The notes: a model not told the origin generated them from the sequence alone. 64,000 nucleotides of DNA from Megaustenia siamemsis (GCA_032433765.1 JAVIAB010000092.1:108442396-108506395); one strand, 5' to 3'. Shown: positions 11,974 to 23,459, counted from the first letter of the stretch. Program-made: numbers and translations.

Positions 11974-11974
11974 T
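11426..11974 (-). mobile_element. LF2 LINE 3' fragment with internal (TA)n tract
   Basis: Minus strand encodes LRIAKCYIFSIFLYGAETW, KKTEQKIEACEMWIYRRI, GHFKRHNSLLKVILDG and RVEWRSMVANLRCGDGT, then a stop and an (ATG)n tail. One frameshift separates the two halves. The (TA)n tract at 11911-11968 sits at the truncated 5' side. AGTATCTCT at 11417-11425 and 11975-11983, inside a 15-bp imperfect match (TAAT..AGTATCTCT), is the probable target duplication. The same family occurs at 21215-21865 and 50447-50584. Confidence 0.82.
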
Positions 11975-11989
11975 AGTATCTCTAGGATG

Positions 11990-13060
11990 AACTTTTCCTG
12001 CAAGACCCGGAAAAGGGCACAAAAGTCATAACAATCCACTGCATCAACTTCTGGATCTAAGAGTTATCTGCCCCAGTTTTCCAGCGGCATTATATCAACA
12101 TATATAGTAGTGGGTATCGAGAAACATATATAGTAGTGGGTAACTACTTGTAGATATTGAGTCACACAGGTAGCACATGCGGATAGTTAAATAGATAAGC
12201 ATATTGTCGAACGTGAAAGTGGACAAAGTCACAATTATCTAGACATACACTTGAACAACTAGACAAGTTGATGAACATTTAGAAAAGTGAATGAAGAGAT
12301 CGTCAAATAAGCAGAGCAGTTAACTAGACGCAGATAAATAGACGGGTTAACATTTGAGAGAGAGAGAGAGAGATATGAGTTTACATGCAGGCAAGTAGGA
12401 CGAAAGATGGACAGAAAGACAGATACATTAATACACACAGAGAGAAAGAAGACACAAAGAGCGCCAATCAATGTTTCAGACAGACAGAATAATGATGATA
12501 TGATAAATAATGAATGTACAGGTTAACAACTGGATGTATGATTAGATAAGTAATTTGATAATTAGATGAATTAATTAAGTTATAAATCAATGGATACATG
12601 GATGAGTTCAGATATATAGAAAGACAGATAAACGGACGAATGGATGAAGCACAGACAATAGACGTGCGACTAATTCATGAACTGGTGATAGGGTGGATGG
12701 ATAGATGGATGGGTGTAAAGATTACATTTCAGAAAGACATCAATTTTATCTGAATTACAAGAATAGCAATCGTTTTCCTATCCTGCCTTCTGACAGACTG
12801 ATCACTTGATGAAGTGTCACAATGAATTTTGTTGACAATAATTACACATCGTTCATTAATAGATGATTTACAGCAGGGAGTACAAAACCGCCATACCAGT
12901 GCCAACCTCGTCCCGCTCTCGCCCGTCCTCGCCTGGTGATTTCTAGCCAGACTATACGTTACATTCTACAAGATATCATTGGTTAAAATACTGGGCAGTA
13001 ATTATTCTGTTACGCGGCACTCCTGCTGTTATATGAAAACCACGCGGATAATGTGTTTTT
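11990..13060. other. No recognisable gene; AGAT/GACA-rich purine tract
   Basis: From about 12170 to 12730 the plus strand is rich in degenerate AGAT, GACA, GATGAA and (GA)n motifs (GAGAGAGAGAGAG at 12356). This looks like old simple-sequence DNA. No coding signal. Confidence 0.5.
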
Positions 13061-13064
13061 TACT

Positions 13065-13185
13065 TGTATTGTTACTACTACTACAACTACTATTTTTACC
13101 CCTACTACTATTAATACTACTACTATTACCACTACTATCGCTACTGTTGTTACTTAATATTGCCACTATTGTTACTACTGTTACT
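13065..13185. repeat. (TAC)n-rich microsatellite
   Basis: Imperfect TAC/TTG/TAT triplet repeats immediately before the LINE tail at 13187. Confidence 0.85.
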
Positions 13186-13186
13186 T

Positions 13187-15262
13187 AAAATCATCATCAT
13201 ATGTCATACCGGTTGGTATAGGCGATCATATCCTTCCTTAATTGTTTTATCCGCAGTGCATCGTATCAGTTCTGCTGTTGACTCTTTTTTATACCATGAC
13301 ACCAAGCTATCCATTATCTTCGATTTTTGTTGTCCGCGATCTCTCTTTCTCTGTCTTCTGCCAGTTGTAACAAAGTCCTTTAATTTTTCTCTTCTCATGA
13401 TGTGCCCAAAACACAAAACAACATTATTTCTCTCTTTTTTTCTGGTTTTTATTGTGTTCCTTACACGTCGCATGATGATTCTTAGTAATAGTTTGGTCAT
13501 ATAGCTCATGAGACTAATAGTGCGACGGTCTTCGCAATCAGTGACACCTGACTTCTTCGGTATGGCTACAGAGGTAGATCTAGTAGATTTTCAGGTATGT
13601 TTCTACTGTTATATATGTCATTGAGTAGTTTTGCTATGGATAGTACTCCCAGTTCTCCTAATTCATCTATTCTTCGATTGTTACATTATCGAAACCTCGT
13701 TTCATCTGTTGAATTGCATCCTCCACTTCACTCTGCATTATTGGTTTACCTGTGCTTTTGTTTAAATTGTTTAGCTTTGGTCTTTCATCATCATAGAGTT
13801 GACTGATATATCCTGTCCATCTTTCCCTTATATTCTCTTCTCCCATTATTATATTTTCCTTCCTTTGATTTCACGCATCCTGAAACTTTGACTTCTTTTC
13901 TTCCAGTAATTCATTTAACTGATTGTGCATACTAAGTCAGGTCAGGTAATTTTACCTGCTACTGTATGCAGTAAACAATACAACCTGTGGTTGTCCTGCT
14001 GCCATGCAGGTAAGCTCGGGAGAGTAAAAGGCTAAGGGAGGGTACCCCGAAATAAAACAACCCCACTGCCTTGTCGGTGAGACTTTTTAGTCCAAGGCTA
14101 GCGGAGCCAACCGTAAACAAACCTACGGAAGGTAACAGAAAACCACCGTCGTAATTTCTTTGTACAATCATGAATCGCCACAACAGTAAAGAAAAAGACA
14201 TCACCTCAATGCAAAATAAAGACAAGTGGAACAATATTAAAATAGGTAAATGTATTTAAATACTTGGGAACTTTGTTAACCTCAGACGAAAGATGTACAA
14301 AAGAGGTGAGATGCAGAATGGCTCAGGCAAAAGCAGCTTTCCAAAAAATCAGGAAGATACTATGCAATCCATTTTTGACAATAGAAACAAGAAAGGAGTT
14401 CTTAAATGTTATGTAGAGCCAGTCTTAACATATGGATGCGAATCATGGACAATAGGACAACAGACAAGCAAATCACTGGAATCTGTAGAAATGTGGTTTT
14501 ACAGAAGAATGTTGAAAGTACCATGGACAGCTAAGAAGAGTAATGAAGATGTACTGAGAGAGGTCAAAGCAAAAAGAGAGCTAATTTCCAATACTAGGAA
14601 AAGACAATCATCATTTTTTGGCCATGTAATGAGAAGAGAACAACTGGAATATTTTGTAACAACTGGAAAAATTGAGGGACGAAGAGATAGAGGGAAGCAA
14701 AGAGAAAAAATAACAGACAGCTTAAAAGAATGGCTTGACAGAAGGTCAACAACAGAAATGATAAATAGCTGCCGAGATCGAAAGTTGTGGAGAGACATGA
14801 TCACCTACGCCAGTAGGCCCGGTACTTGATGATGATTACGATGATTGTGCATAAATTGTGCGTCTTTCTTTCGTCATGTTTCCATTTCTTCACATTTCTG
14901 CTTTAGCCATCTTTCCTTTTCTTCTCTGCATTTGTTTTGTATTTCTTTGTGCAATATGCTGTAAGTCTGTTCCTCTTTCTTATGTTTTCGTCTTGGTCCA
15001 TTAGTGCTAGTATTTATTATGTCATCTATTTCTTCTTGTTGATTCCATTAGTCACTGGTACTACTTCTTTTTTTGTTTGTTGAATCGATTGTTTGAGCTT
15101 GTCCCACTGCTCCTCTGTGTTCTGCATTTTCTCAATTGCATTATATCCATTTTGTGTTATCATGTGGTGCTTATTACTCGTTTGTCTATCTACTCTAAGT
15201 ATATTTAGTTGTAATTTCAAATTTCTTTGTTATTTCTTCCATTAGATATATTTAGCATGATA
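13187..15262 (-). mobile_element. Old antisense LINE, internally deleted and split by a younger LINE
   Basis: Minus-strand pieces from high to low coordinates: an endonuclease/RT linker (14854-15262, e.g. EEQWDKLKQSIQQTKKEVV), an RT finger region (13540-13919, e.g. AIQQMKRGFDNVTIEE), then SYMTKLLLRIIMRRVRNTI joined directly to NVVLCFGHIMRREKLKDFV and the C-terminal tail, ending in TGATGATGAT-type sequence at 13187. The palm with the YADD box is missing, so RT motif 1-2 is fused to the C-terminus. A younger LINE (13932-14841) interrupts it. Confidence 0.75.
13932..14841 (+). mobile_element. Internally deleted LF1 LINE with perfect 12-bp target duplication
   Basis: Flanked by exact TGATTGTGCATA repeats at 13920-13931 and 14842-14853, which fixes both edges (910 bp). 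The first ~300 bp are non-coding with a terminal ATG context (MNRHNSKEKDITS at about 14171). They then pass directly into NVFKYLGTLLTSDERC and the family C-terminus: AKAAFQKIRKIL, CYVEPVLTYGCESWT, FYRRMLKVPWTAKKS, FFGHVMRREQLEYFVTTG, LWRDMITYASRPGT. It ends TTGATGATGATTACGA. Endonuclease and RT are absent, so it must have been copied in trans or arisen by template switching during insertion. The 5' part as the true element start is inference. Confidence 0.85.
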
Positions 15263-15284
15263 GTTAAATAGTATGTAACTTTGG

Positions 15285-15399
15285 GGCGGGGTTTTGGGTA
15301 ATCTAGAAGTGAAACGTAGGCTTCTCGACAGAAAGGTCATGAGTTCGAATCTCGCCAGAGGCGGTTGGAAATTTTACTTTGAATCCGTGGTCTGTTCAT
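15285..15399 (+). mobile_element. tRNA-like SINE head upstream of giant array
   Basis: Contains a B-box-like CATGAGTTCGAATCTCGCC (15338-15356) about 50 bp after GGGTAATCTAGAAGTG, an A-box-like stretch, as in tRNA-derived SINEs. The non-tRNA body runs straight into the 38-bp array; the presumed remainder is at 20165-20235. Confidence 0.55.
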
Positions 15400-18300
15400 G
15401 GTTTTATCCTCCCCTTGTCTCTTTACTCTCTCCTTGTCTTTTTATCCTCCCCTTGTCTCTTTACTCTCTCCTTGTCTTTTTATCCTTCCCTTGTCTCTTT
15501 ACTCTCTCCTTGTCTTTTTATCCTCCCCTTGTCTCTTTACTCTCTCCTTGTCTTTTTATCCTCCCGTTGTCTCTTTACTCTCTCCTTGTCTTTTTATCCT
15601 CCCCTTGTCTCTTTACTCTCTCCTTGTCTTTTTACCCTCCCCTTGTCTCTTTATTCTCTCCTTGTCTTTTTATCCTCCCCTTGTCTCTTTATTCTCTCCT
15701 TATTTTTTTTACCCTCCCCTTGTCTCCCCTTGTCTCTTTACTCTCTCCTTGTCTTTTTATCCTCCCCTTGTCTCTTTACTCTCTCCTTGTCTTTTTACCC
15801 TCCCCTTGTCTCTTTATTCTCTCCTTGTCTTTTTATCCTCCCCTTGTCTCTTTATTCTCACCTTGTTTTTTTACCCTCCCCTTGTCTCCCCTTGTCTCTT
15901 TACTCTCTCCTTGTCTTTTTATCCTCCCCTTGTCTCTTTACTCTCTCCTTGTCTTTTTATCCTCCCCTTGTCTCTTTACTCTCTCCTTGTCTTTTTATCC
16001 TCCCCTTGACTCTTTACTCTCTCCTTGTCTTTTTACCCTCCCCTTGTCTCTTTACTCTCTCCTTGTCTTTTTACCCTCCCCTTGTCTCTTTACTCTCTCC
16101 TTGTTTTTTTACCCTCCCTTGTCTCTTTATTCTCTCCTTGTTTTTTTACCCTCCCCTTGTCTCTTTATTCTCTCCTTGTTTATTTTATCCTCCCCTTGTC
16201 TCTTTACTCTCTCCTTGTTTTTTTACCCACCCCTTGTCTCTTTATTCTCTCCTTGTTTTTTTACCCTCCCCTTGTCTCATTACTCTCTCCTTGTTTTTTT
16301 ACCCTCCCCTTGTCTCTTTACTCTCTCCTTGTTTTTTTACCCTCCTCTTGTCTCTTTACTCTCTCCTTGTTTTTTTACCCTCCCCTTGTCTCTTTACTCT
16401 CTCCTTGTTTTTTTACCCTCCCCTTGTCTCTTTACTCTCTCCTTGTTTTTTTACCCTCCCCTTGTCTCTTTACTCTCTCCTTGTTTTTTTACCCTCCCCT
16501 TGTCTCTTTACTCTCTCCTTGTCTTTTTATCCTCCCCTTGTCTCTTTACTCTCTCCTTGTCTTTTTATCCTCCCCTTGACTCTTTACTCTCTCCTTGTCT
16601 TTTTACCCTCCCCTTGTCTCTTTACTCTCTCCTTGTCTTTTTACCCTCCCCTTGTCTCTTTACTCTCTCCTTGTTTTTTTACCCTCCCCTTGTCTCTTTA
16701 TTCTCTCCTTGTTTTTTTACCCTCCCCTTGTCTCTTTATTCTCTCCTTGTTTATTTTATCCTCCCCTTGTCTCTTTACTCTCTCCTTGTTTTTTTATCCT
16801 CCCCTTGTCTCTTTACACTCTCCTTGTTTTTTTACCCTCCCCTTGTCTCTTTACTCTCTCCTTGTTTTTTTACCCTCCCCTTGTCTCTTTACTCTCTCCT
16901 TGTCTTTTTATCCTCCCCTTGTCTCTTTATTCTCTCCTTGTCTTTTTATCCTCCCCTTGTCTCTTTATTCTCTCCTTGTCTTTTTATCCTCCCCTTGTCT
17001 CTTTATTCTCTCCTTGTTTTTTTACCCTCCCCTTGTCTCCTCTTGTCTCTTTACTCTCTCCTTGTCTTTTTATCCTCCCCTTGTCTCTTTACCTTCTCCT
17101 TGTTTTTTTACCCTCCCCTTGTCTCTTTACTCTCTCCTTGTTTTTTTACCCTCCCCTTGTCTCTTTATTCTCTCCTTGTTTTTTTACCCTCCCCTTGTCT
17201 CTTTATTCTCTCTTTGTCTTTTTATCCTCCCCTTGTCTCTTTACTCTCTCCTTGTCTTTTTATCCTCCCCTTGTCTCTTTACTCTCTCCTTGTCTTTTTA
17301 TCCTCCCCTTGTCTCTTTACTCTCTCCTTGTTTTTTTACCCTCCCCTTGTCTCTTTACTCTCTCCTTGTTTTTTTACCCTCCCCTTGTCTCTTTACTCTC
17401 TCATTGTTTTTTTACCCTCCCCTTGTCTCTTTACTCTCTCCTTGTCTTTTTATCCTCCACTTGTCTCTTTACTCTCTCCTTGTTTTTTTACCCTCCCTTT
17501 GTCTCTTTATTCTCTCTTTGTCTTTTTATCCTCCCCTTGTCTCTTTACTCTCTCCTTGTTTTTTTACCCTCCCCTTGTCTCTTTACTCTCTCCTTGTCTT
17601 TTTATCCTCCCCTTGTCTCTTTATTCTCTCCTTGTTTTTTTACCCTCCCCTTGTCTCTTTATTCTCTCCTTGTTTTTTTAACCCTCCCCTTGTCTCTTTA
17701 TTCTCTCCTTGTTTTTTTTTACCCTCCCCTTGTCTCTTTATTCTCTCCTTGTTTATTTTACCCTCCCCTTGTCTCTTTATTCTCTCCTTGTCTTTTTATC
17801 CTCCCCTTGTCTCTTTATTCTCTCTTTGTCTTTTTATCCTCCCCTTGTCTCTTTATTCTCTCCTTGTTTTTTTACCCTCCCCTTGTCTCCCCTTGTCTCT
17901 TTACTCTCTCCTTGTCTTTTTATCCTCCCCTTGTCTCTTTACTCTCTCCTTGTTTTTTACCCTCCCCTTGTCTCTTTACTCTCTCCTTGTTTTTTTACCC
18001 TCCCCTTGTCTCTTTACTCTCTCCTTGTTTTTTTACCCTCCCCTTGTCTCTTTACTCTCTCCTTGTTTTTTTACCCTCCCCTTGTCTCTTTACTCTCTCC
18101 TTGTTTTTTTACCCTCCCCTTGTCTCTTTACTCTCTCCTTGTTTTTTTACCCTCCCCTTGTCTCTTTACTCTCTCCTTTCTTTTTATCCTCCCCTTGTCT
18201 CTTTATTCTCTCCTTGTTTTTTTACCCTCCCCTTGTCTCCCCTTGTCTCTTTACTCTCTCCTTGTCTTTTTATCCTCCCCTTGTCTCTTTACTCTCTCCT

Positions 18301-20164
18301 TGTTTTTTTACCCTCCCCTTGTCTCTTTACTCTCTCCTTGTTTTTTTACCCTCCCCTTGTCTCTTTACTCTCTCCTTGTCTTTTTATCCTCCACTTGTCT
18401 CTTTACTCTCTCCTTGTTTTTTTACCCTCCCCTTGTCTCTTTATTCTCTCCTTGTTTTTTTACCCTTCCCTTGTCTCCCCTTGTCTCTTTACTCTCTCCT
18501 TGTCTTTTTATCCTCCCCTTGTCTCTTTACTCTCTCCTTGTTTTTTTACCCTCCCCTTGTCTCTTTACTCTCTCCTTGTCTTTTTATCCTCCCCTTGTCT
18601 CTTTATTCTCTCCTTGTTTTTTTACCCTCCCCTTGTCTCTTTATTCTCTCCTTGTTTTTTTACCCTCCCCTTGTCTCTTTATTCTCTCCTTGTTTATTTT
18701 ACCCTCCCCTTGTCTCCCCTTGTCTCTTTACTCTCTCCTTGTTTATTTTACCCTCCCCTTGTCTCCCCTTGTCTCTTTACTCTCTCCTTGTCTTTTTATC
18801 CTCCCCTTGTCTCTTTACTCTCTCCTTGTTTTTTTACCCTCCCCTTGTCTCTTTACTCTCTCCTTATTTTTTTACCCTCCCCTTGTCTCTTTACTCTCTC
18901 CTTGTCTTTTTATCCTCCCCTTGTCTCTTTACTCTCTCCTTGTTTTTTTACCCTTCCCTTGTCTCCCCTTGTCTCTTTACTCTCTCCTTGTCTATTTATC
19001 CTCCCCTTGTCTCTTTATTCTCTCCTTGTTTTTTTACCCTCCCCTTGTCTCTTTATTCTCTCCTTGTTTTTTTTACCCTCCCCTTGTCTCTTTATTCTCT
19101 CCTTGTTTATTTTACCCTCCCCTTGTCTCTTTATTCTCTCCTTGTCTTTTTATCCTCCACTTGTCTCTTTATTCTCTCTTTGTCTTTTTATCCTCCCCTT
19201 GTCTCTTTATTCTCTCCTTGTTTTTTTACCCTCCCCTTGTCTCCCCTTGTCTCTTTACTCTCTCCTTGTCTTTTTATCCTCCCCTTGTCTCTTTACTCTC
19301 TCCTTGTTTTTTACCCTCCCCTTGTCTCTTTACTCTCTCCTTGTTTTTTTACCCTCCCCTTGTCTCTTTACTCTCTCCTTGTTTTTTTACCCTCCCCTTG
19401 TCTCTTTACTCTCTCCTTGTTTTTTTACCCTCCCCTTGTCTCTTTACTCTCTCCTTTTCTTTTTATCCTCCCCTTGTCTCTTTATTCTCTCCTTGTTTTT
19501 TTACCCTCCCCTTGTCTCCCCTTGTCTCTTTACTCTCTCCTTGTCTTTTTATCCTCCCCTTGTCTCTTTACTCTCTCCTTGTTTTTTTACCCTCCCCTTG
19601 TCTCTTTACTCTCTCCTTGTTTTTTTACCCTCCCCTTGTCTCTTTACTCTCTCCTTGTCTTTTTATCCTCCCCTTGTCTCTTTACTCTCTCCTTGTTTTT
19701 TTACCCTCCCCTTGTCTCTTTATTCTCTCCTTGTTTTTTTACCCTTCCCTTGTCTCCCCTTGTCTCTTTACTCTCTCCTTGTCTTTTCATCCTCCCCTTG
19801 TCTCTTTACTCTCTCCTTGTCTTTTTATCCTCCCCTTGTCTCTTTACTCTCTCCTTGTTTTTTTACCCTCCCCTTGTCTCTTTACTCTCTCCTTGTCTTT
19901 TTATCCTCCCCTTGTCTCTTTATTCTCTCCTTGTTTTTTTACCCTCCCCTTGTCTCTTTATTCTCTCCTTGTTTTTTTACCCTCCCCTTGTCTCTTTATT
20001 CTCTCCTTGTTTATTTTACCCTCCCCTTGTCTCCCCTTGTCTCTTTACTCTCTCCTTGTTTATTTTACCCTCCCCTTGTCTCCCCTTGTCTCTTTACTCT
20101 CTCCTTGTTTATTTTATCCTCCCCTTGTGTCTTTACTCTCTCCTTGTTTATTTTACCCTCCCTT
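15400..20164. repeat. Giant 38-bp polypyrimidine minisatellite (~125 units)
   Basis: The unit contains CTCCCCTTGTCTCTTTAC and then TCTCTCCTTGT(C/T)TTTTTA. Units vary mainly at ACCC/ATCC, TCTTT/TTTTT, TTACTC/TTATTC and occasional 10-bp CCCTTGTCTC insertions. The plus strand is almost purely C and T. Because 38 is not a multiple of 3, three units make a 38-residue peptide period, and the absence of stops leaves all three plus frames open for hundreds of codons (up to 1602). These frames are repeat artefacts, not genes. Variant units are interspersed, pointing to repeated unequal exchange. Confidence 0.97.
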
Positions 20165-20235
20165 TGCCTCTAGGTAGAGAGATCTAATGCCCTGTCATCT
20201 CAGATGAAGGCGAATAAAGGAGGTCAATTAATCCT
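20165..20235 (+). mobile_element. Presumed 3' end of the array-split SINE
   Basis: Non-repeat sequence CTCTAGGTAGAGAGATCTAA, then CATCTCAGATGAAGGCGAAT and AAAGGAGG immediately after the array. Together with 15285-15399 it would form a normal-sized SINE if the array were removed. Inference, since no second copy is in the window. Confidence 0.4.
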
Positions 20236-20307
20236 ACTAATCAAACATTTACCTAATTTCTTTTTTTTTTAGTGCATGCTCTTTCTACGATCATCTTAAA
20301 AAAAAAC

Positions 20308-20446
20308 GTATATTTTCTGAGAAAGTAAACCGGCACGGGCGAAAAACACTGACCACATTACCTCAAAAAATCTTGTGCCGAAGATCTATTAAATGTATGG
20401 TCACTAACACCATATTCCGTGTGCGGCACGTGGCGTGACGGAGCTC
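20308..20446 (+). mobile_element. SINE family A, 3' part
   Basis: Shares CGGCACGGGCG, GACCACATTACC, ATGTATGGTCACTAACACCA and the terminal GGCACGTGGCGTGACGG with the complete copy at 35580. The tRNA head is missing. An A-run and (TA)n follow at once. Confidence 0.8.
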
Positions 20447-20453
20447 TTCACTT

Positions 20454-20462
20454 TAAAAAAAA

Positions 20463-20521
<59 letters not shown>
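20454..20521. repeat. Poly(A) plus (TA)n
   Basis: About 26 A residues followed by about 20 TA units, directly at the 3' end of the SINE copy; probably its expanded tail. Confidence 0.95.
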
Positions 20522-20527
<6 letters not shown>

Positions 20528-21214
20528 TGTAAGATTTGCCGATAGTTGAGTTGTTATTCTCCCACCCCCACCCACTCCCAAAACTACAATTTGAATTTGC
20601 TGATGTTTGGTCTCAATATTGACTCGACCAAGAAGAAGACACATACCGTCATATATGTACGTGCGCGTACGCGCACACACACAAACGCGCGCGTATATAA
20701 ATATATACAGATAATCACAAAGAGATATCCATGGGCAAGCAAATAAAAACATACATAAATTCATCCACATCACGAGAAATAAAACTGCTGTAAAAAAAAA
20801 AATACTTCTTTTTAAATTTCACATTTTGTTAAGCCAAATTAGAAATCAAAAGTGATTCAGTCTGCTTTCTTTTCTTTAATTCATGGCATAATTAATGCTT
20901 TAATAATCTCCATTGCCATTAATTATTCATATATCCTAGCTGTTTTTGTAGATGGTCCATCTTTACTGGAAGCGCATTTCTGGTGTTTGGAGCAAATAGT
21001 TCAGTCGAATAAAGAAACATAAAAATCTTTAAGTATTTAACCGTTCAGTTGAGCTACAAATGTGATTAGGCAGCCACATATTTGTTCAATTGATCTCAGC
21101 TAATTTCTTTTTGAACAAGAGCAGCTGTCGATACAGTCTGTGTTTTTATGTTGTTTGATTATCGTGATCTACGGAAAACTTGAATAAATACATTGTACAA
21201 AATAGGAAGTGATT
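20522..21214. other. No recognisable gene
   Basis: AT-rich with a short CGCGTACGCGCAC-type alternating tract at 20660-20700. No coding signal. Confidence 0.45.
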
Positions 21215-21865
21215 AAATCATCATCATCGAATGCCATCACCGCAACGAAGGTTGGCTACTATGGATCGCCATTCTGCTCTGTCTCTTGCTTTGATGGTGC
21301 AGGTTGTCATAGGCTGACTTGTCCAACTTTTGATGTTACTCGTCCATGTTAGTCTTAGTCTGCCTCTTGTACCTTGTATTTTCCCTTCCAAGATTACTTT
21401 TAGCAGGCTGTTGTGTCTTTTAACATGGCCGAAAAATCGCATTTGTCTTGTTTTAATTGTATTTCGTAGTTCTCTTTTCTGGATAGAGATAGAGGGAAGC
21501 AAAGAGAAAAAATAACAGACAGCTTAAGAAAATGGCTTGGCAGAAGGTCAACAACAGAAATGATAAAGAACTGTCGAGATTGAAAGTTGTGGAGAGACAT
21601 GATCACCTACGCCAGTAGGTCCGGTACTTGATGACGATGAGTTCTCTTTTCATTTTTAGTTGTTTTAAGACTTCATCGTTTGTTTTCTTTTCATTCCATC
21701 CAATTCTACTTATTTTTCTATATATGCACATTTCAAAGGCTTCAATTCTCTGTTCTGTTTTCTTGTCTAATGTCCATGTTTCTGCACCATATAGGAATGT
21801 TGAGAAGATATAACATTTTGCTATTCATAGTTTTAGTCCTGGTGTTATTTGTTTTGATATTAGTA
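21215..21865 (-). mobile_element. LF2 LINE 3' fragment split by an LF1 insertion
   Basis: Two antisense segments of LF2, 21215-21479 and 21652-21865, align continuously with the uninterrupted copy at 11426-11905. Minus peptides include MRFFGHVKRHNSLLKVILEG and AEWRSIVANLRCGDG. The gap is an LF1 insertion. The tail ATGATGATG lies at 21215-21225. Confidence 0.86.
21480..21639 (+). mobile_element. 160-bp 5'-truncated LF1 LINE inside LF2
   Basis: The last 160 bp of LF1 (DRDRGKQREKITDSLRKW-like, STTEMIKNCRD, LWRDMITYASRSGT) ending TTGATGACGATG. Exact AGTTCTCTTTTC repeats flank it at 21468-21479 and 21640-21651. The empty site is preserved in the LF2 copy at about 11690, where the same sequence is uninterrupted. 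Confidence 0.9.
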
Positions 21866-22114
21866 TTTTTTTCATGAACTATAAATTACTTTTTGCTACT
21901 CCTATTCTTTTGTTTATTTCAGTTATTTGACTAAATAAAAATTGAAAATAATAAAAGCAATATATTTTTGAAATTGCAAATAGAATTCCGTGTGCTTCAT
22001 GATCCAAGGGCCAGTAATCCGTTCTGGCTGGTGGAAATTGCGTATATCGAGGCGTTGTTGTTTGCGTACGCCAGTTTTGTACCTCTAGCGTAGTCCCAAA
22101 GTGCTGAATTTTTC

Positions 22115-22590
22115 GTGCATACAACTTTCTCCTATTTTCCACACTGGCAGTCGTGTGCTCATACAACTTTCTCCTATTTTCCACATTGGCAGCTGTGTGC
22201 TCATACAACTTTCTCCTATTTTCTACACTGGCAGTCGTGTGCTCATACAACTTTCTCCTATTTTCCACATTGGCAGCTGTATGTGTGCTCATACAACTTT
22301 CTCCTATTTTCTACACTGGCAGTCGTGGGCTCATACAACTTTCTCCTATTTTCCACATTGGCAGCTGTGTGCTCATACAACTTTCTCCTATTTTCCACAT
22401 TGGCAGCTGTGTGCTCATACAACTTTCTCCTATTTTCCACATTGGCAGCTGTGTGCTCATACAACTTTCTCCTTTTTTCCACATTGGCAGCTGTGTGCTC
22501 ATACAACTTTCTCCTATTTTCCACACTGGCAGTCGTGTGCTCATACAACTTTCTCATATTTTCCACATTGGCAGCTGTGTGCTCATGTGT
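22115..22590. repeat. 42-bp minisatellite (~11 units)
   Basis: The unit contains CTCATACAACTTTCTCCTAT followed by TTTCCACATTGGCAGCTGTG; variants are ACACTGGCAGTCGTG. Because 42 is a multiple of 3, several frames on both strands stay open (for example 14-residue peptide repeats). No evidence of real coding. Confidence 0.95.
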
Positions 22591-22774
22591 TCCTTGCCAC
22601 ACATACAGATATTCTCCGATTTCAGAGGCACTTTAATTTTTTTTTTTCCACACAGAGTTTTGATGTTTTGGTGTATATTTTTTCCCAAATTTTGTACGAG
22701 CAGTCATTGCTTTTTTTTGCCAACTCTTTTTTATTTCCATCTGTTCTTTAACGTGCGCAGAGTACACACGAGAC

Positions 22775-22965
22775 CTCCTGTCTTTTGCCGTTATCCGAGT
22801 GGGATAGACATCGGATTTCACTATCCAGAGACGAGGGAAGGGTGAAGCCACTGTGGATTCAATTTTTTTTTAAAGTTACCACCACTTGTGGTAGGCATCA
22901 AACTCGAGACCTTCTTATGCAGTGGCAGACATTTTACCTCTAGACCGCACAGCCCCCGGTATATC
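22775..22965 (-). mobile_element. tRNA-derived SINE, family C
   Basis: Minus strand starts GGGGGCTGTGCGGTCTAGAG, with A-box-like TAGAGGTAAAATG and B-box-like CTCGAGTTTGATGCC at the right spacing for a tRNA-like head. CACCACTTGTGGTGG-type pairing, an A-run and a body ending near 22775 follow. Only one copy is visible. Confidence 0.5.
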
Positions 22966-23186
22966 GAGATGGGACACCTTTAATTAAAGATAAAGAAAAG
23001 AAAAACTACCCGCTACTGAACGTAACTGTAAACAAAATATCAGAAACGAAAACATGTCAAAAAGAGTTGAGGTAACAAATTGCTAGATTACATCAAGAAA
23101 CAACATAAACAAATAGTTCGTTCATGTAACAGGATTGAATTGGACAAAAAACCACAGACTACTCCGTTCTCAGTGAAAAAACAGTC

Positions 23187-23457
23187 ATCATCAAGTACCC
23201 GGCCTGCTGGCGTAGGTGACATGTCTCTCCCCAACTTTTGACCGTGACAACTATTTATCATTTCTGTTGTTGACCTTCTGCAAAGCCATTCTTTTAAGCT
23301 GTCTGTTATTTTTTCTCTTTGCTTCCCTCTATCTCTTTGTCCCTCAATTTTCCCAGTTGTTACAATATATTCCAGTTATTCTCTTTTCATTACATGGCCA
23401 TAAAATGTTGATTGCTTCTTCCTAATATTGGAAATTAGCTCTCTTTTTGCTTTGTTG
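23187..23457 (-). mobile_element. LF1 LINE 3' fragment
   Basis: The antisense 3' end starts TCATCATCAAGTACC and reads on minus TYASRPGT, WLCRRSTTEMINSCHGQK-like and KAKRELISNIRKKQST-like segments. 5' truncated at 23457. No clear target duplication. Confidence 0.82.
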
Positions 23458-23459
23458 TA

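Noticed and set aside
15294..20187. Plus-strand open frames of 795, 822, 1192 and 1602 codons
   Set aside because: All three plus phases are open only because the 38-bp unit contains no stop. The peptides are a 38-residue repeat of Leu/Ser/Phe/Pro with no domain, and splice or start evidence is lacking.
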